Shown one piece after another: positions 13,943-15,264 of a stretch of DNA of 15,264 nucleotides. The stretch lies in the NCBI GenBank assembly GCA_005788065.1, contig SXZD01000090.1, positions 1 to 15,264 on the forward strand, in the 5' to 3' direction. The notes below the pieces were generated by a model. The model saw only the letters and a program-made list of their open reading frames with translations, did not search any database and had not been told where the DNA came from. The stretch comes from Burkholderiales bacterium. Lineage in GTDB: Bacteria > Pseudomonadota > Gammaproteobacteria > Burkholderiales > Burkholderiaceae_B. The position numbers were made by a program, and so were the translations under genes. The first letter of the stretch is position 1. The number at the start of each line of letters is the position of its first letter.

Positions 13943-15264
13943 TCAATTCCGTTCGCCGTTTGCATCCAACACTGCCAACGCTGTCATGTTGACCAGACGG
14001 CGAACCGTGGCCGATGGCGTAACGATGTGCACTGGCTTTGCAGCACCCAACAAAACCGGTCCGATGGCAATGCCGTTGCCACTGGCCGTCTTGAGCAGGT
14101 TGTAGGAAATATTGGCTGAATCGATGTCCGGACAGACCAGCAGGTTGGCATTGCCCTTCAGTGTACTGGTGGACAGGATGGCCTTGCGAACCGCCCCGTC
14201 GAGCGCACAGTCCCCGTGCATCTCTCCGTCAATTTCAAGCCAGGGTGCCTGTTGCTGCACCAGCGCGAGCGCCTCACGCATCTTCACTGCTGATGGCGCA
14301 TTGCTTGAGCCAAAGTTGGAATGCGCCAGCAGGGCCGCTTTCGGTTCGATACCGAAGCGCTTCATTTCCTCGGCAGCCAGAATGGTGATTTCTGCCAGTT
14401 GCTCAGCAGTCGGATTGATGTTGACATGAGTGTCGGCCAACACCACCTGACGGTCCTGCAGCAAAAGCCCGTTCATGGCGCCGTAGACCTTGCAACCCGG
14501 ACGCAGGCCGATGACCTGATCGATGTACTGCAGGTGCATGGCCGTTGAACCGAAGGTACCGCAGATCATGCCGTCGGCATGGCCCTTGTGCACCATCATC
14601 GCCCCAATCAGCGTAAGACGGCGGCGCATCTCGATCTTGGCATAAGCCTCCGTCACACCCTTGCGGCAGGTCAGGTCGTAATAGGTCTTCCAGTAGTCCT
14701 TGTACCGCTCGTCATACTCGGGGTTGACCAGTTCGAAATCGACCCCCGGGCGGACACGCAGGCCGAAGCGCTCCAGACGCTTTTCGATAACGGTCGGACG
14801 ACCGATCAGGATGGGCTTGGCAATACCCTCATCCACAATGACCTGGGTAGCACGCAGCACACGCTCGTCTTCACCCTCGGCAATCACGATCCTGCATTTC
14901 TGACCGGTGCGCACGGCATTTTTGGCCACCGCAAAAATGGGCTTCATAAACGTGCCGCTCTGGTACACAAACTGCAGCAGCTGGTCGGAATAAGCAGCCA
15001 TGTCTGCAATCGGACGGGTGGCCACACCGGAATCCATGGCAGCCTGCGCAACAGCAGGCGCGATCGACACTATCAGACGCGGATCAAACGGTTTGGGAAT
15101 GAGATATTCCGGTCCAAAGCTCAGATTGGCTGAACGGTAGGCCGCAGCCACGACATCCGATTGTTCTTTGCGGGCCAACTCTGCCACGGCGCGAACTGCT
15201 GCGATTTCCATTTCGCGGGTGATGGTGGTGGCACCCACGTCCAGCGCACCCCGGACAATGAAGG
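13943..15264 (-). CDS. maeB: MaeB-type NADP-dependent malic enzyme, C-terminal part (5' end outside window)
   Basis: The frame is open to the right edge, and the first visible residues FIVRGALDVGATTITREMEI match the NAD(P)-binding domain of malic enzyme, so the gene starts outside the window. About 438 residues are visible. The first 100 or so finish the malic domain (AVRAVAELARKE, PEYLIPKPFDPRLI). The remainder, from about KCRIVIAEGEDERVLRA on, is the phosphotransacetylase-like domain found at the C-terminus of MaeB: LIGRPTVIEKR, DGMICGTFGST, NINPTAEQLAEI, HSNFGSS and AIGPVLLGAAKPVHI. The enzyme turns malate into pyruvate and CO2 with NADP+; the extra domain regulates it (acetyl-CoA in E. 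coli) and probably does not act as a transacetylase. The patatin gene follows 62 bases downstream. Confidence 0.94.
   Translation of the reverse strand, partial: FIVRGALDVGATTITREMEIAAVRAVAELARKEQSDVVAAAYRSANLSFGPEYLIPKPFDPRLIVSIAPAVAQAAMDSGVATRPIADMAAYSDQLLQFVYQSGTFMKPIFAVAKNAVRTGQKCRIVIAEGEDERVLRATQVIVDEGIAKPILIGRPTVIEKRLERFGLRVRPGVDFELVNPEYDERYKDYWKTYYDLTCRKGVTEAYAKIEMRRRLTLIGAMMVHKGHADGMICGTFGSTAMHLQYIDQVIGLRPGCKVYGAMNGLLLQDRQVVLADTHVNINPTAEQLAEITILAAEEMKRFGIEPKAALLAHSNFGSSNAPSAVKMREALALVQQQAPWLEIDGEMHGDCALDGAVRKAILSTSTLKGNANLLVCPDIDSANISYNLLKTASGNGIAIGPVLLGAAKPVHIVTPSATVRRLVNMTALAVLDANGERN

Noticed and set aside
1..15264. Mobile element, prophage, CRISPR array, tRNA or rRNA
   Set aside because: No transposase, integrase, regularly spaced repeat, cloverleaf or rRNA-like sequence was found on reading both strands.

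Overview
The window is GC-rich bacterial chromosome, packed with genes and containing no RNA gene, CRISPR array, insertion sequence or phage gene that I can see. The gene types (PabB-PabC fusion, MaeB-type malic enzyme, WecB-type epimerase, PhnD/PhnC-like transporter parts, Gram-negative signal peptides and an outer-membrane barrel) and the codon usage suggest a betaproteobacterium, probably of the Burkholderiales. That placement is inference from style and not a database result.

Layout. From the left edge to about 6960 all genes run leftward. In transcription order they are: pabBC (p-aminobenzoate branch of folate synthesis), mgtE (Mg2+ channel/transporter), a TIGR04283-type glycosyltransferase, a PhnD-like periplasmic binding protein, a PhnC-like ATPase, and a TIGR04282-type transferase. 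The last four form a recognisable 'metalloid' set. TIGR04282 and TIGR04283 transferases are the pair known from arsenosugar/selenium-linked radical SAM neighbourhoods, and here they bracket an oxyanion-type ABC importer whose permease is not in the window.

From 7050 to 12714 five genes run rightward, each overlapping the next by 4 to 8 bases: a membrane family-2 glycosyltransferase, a membrane-anchored bactofilin-like beta-helix protein, a UDP-GlcNAc 2-epimerase, an exported outer-membrane beta-barrel protein (YaiO-like), and a polytopic membrane protein of unknown function. The simplest reading is one tightly coupled unit that makes UDP-ManNAc, polymerises it (or a derivative) at the inner membrane and passes the glycan through the outer membrane. 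It recalls the E. coli NfrA/NfrB/WecB glycan pathway but has its own bactofilin and an unknown membrane partner. This is the most interesting part of the window.

From 12690 to the right edge two genes run leftward: a patatin-like phospholipase, whose end overlaps the end of the glycan operon by 25 bases, and upstream of it the C-terminal (phosphotransacetylase-like) part of a MaeB-type malic enzyme that runs off the window.

No stretch longer than 300 bases lacks a gene. The two notable non-coding regions are 2578-2805, which holds a degenerate direct repeat and an imperfect GC-rich inverted repeat, and the divergent region 6961-7049, which holds a short perfect inverted repeat.
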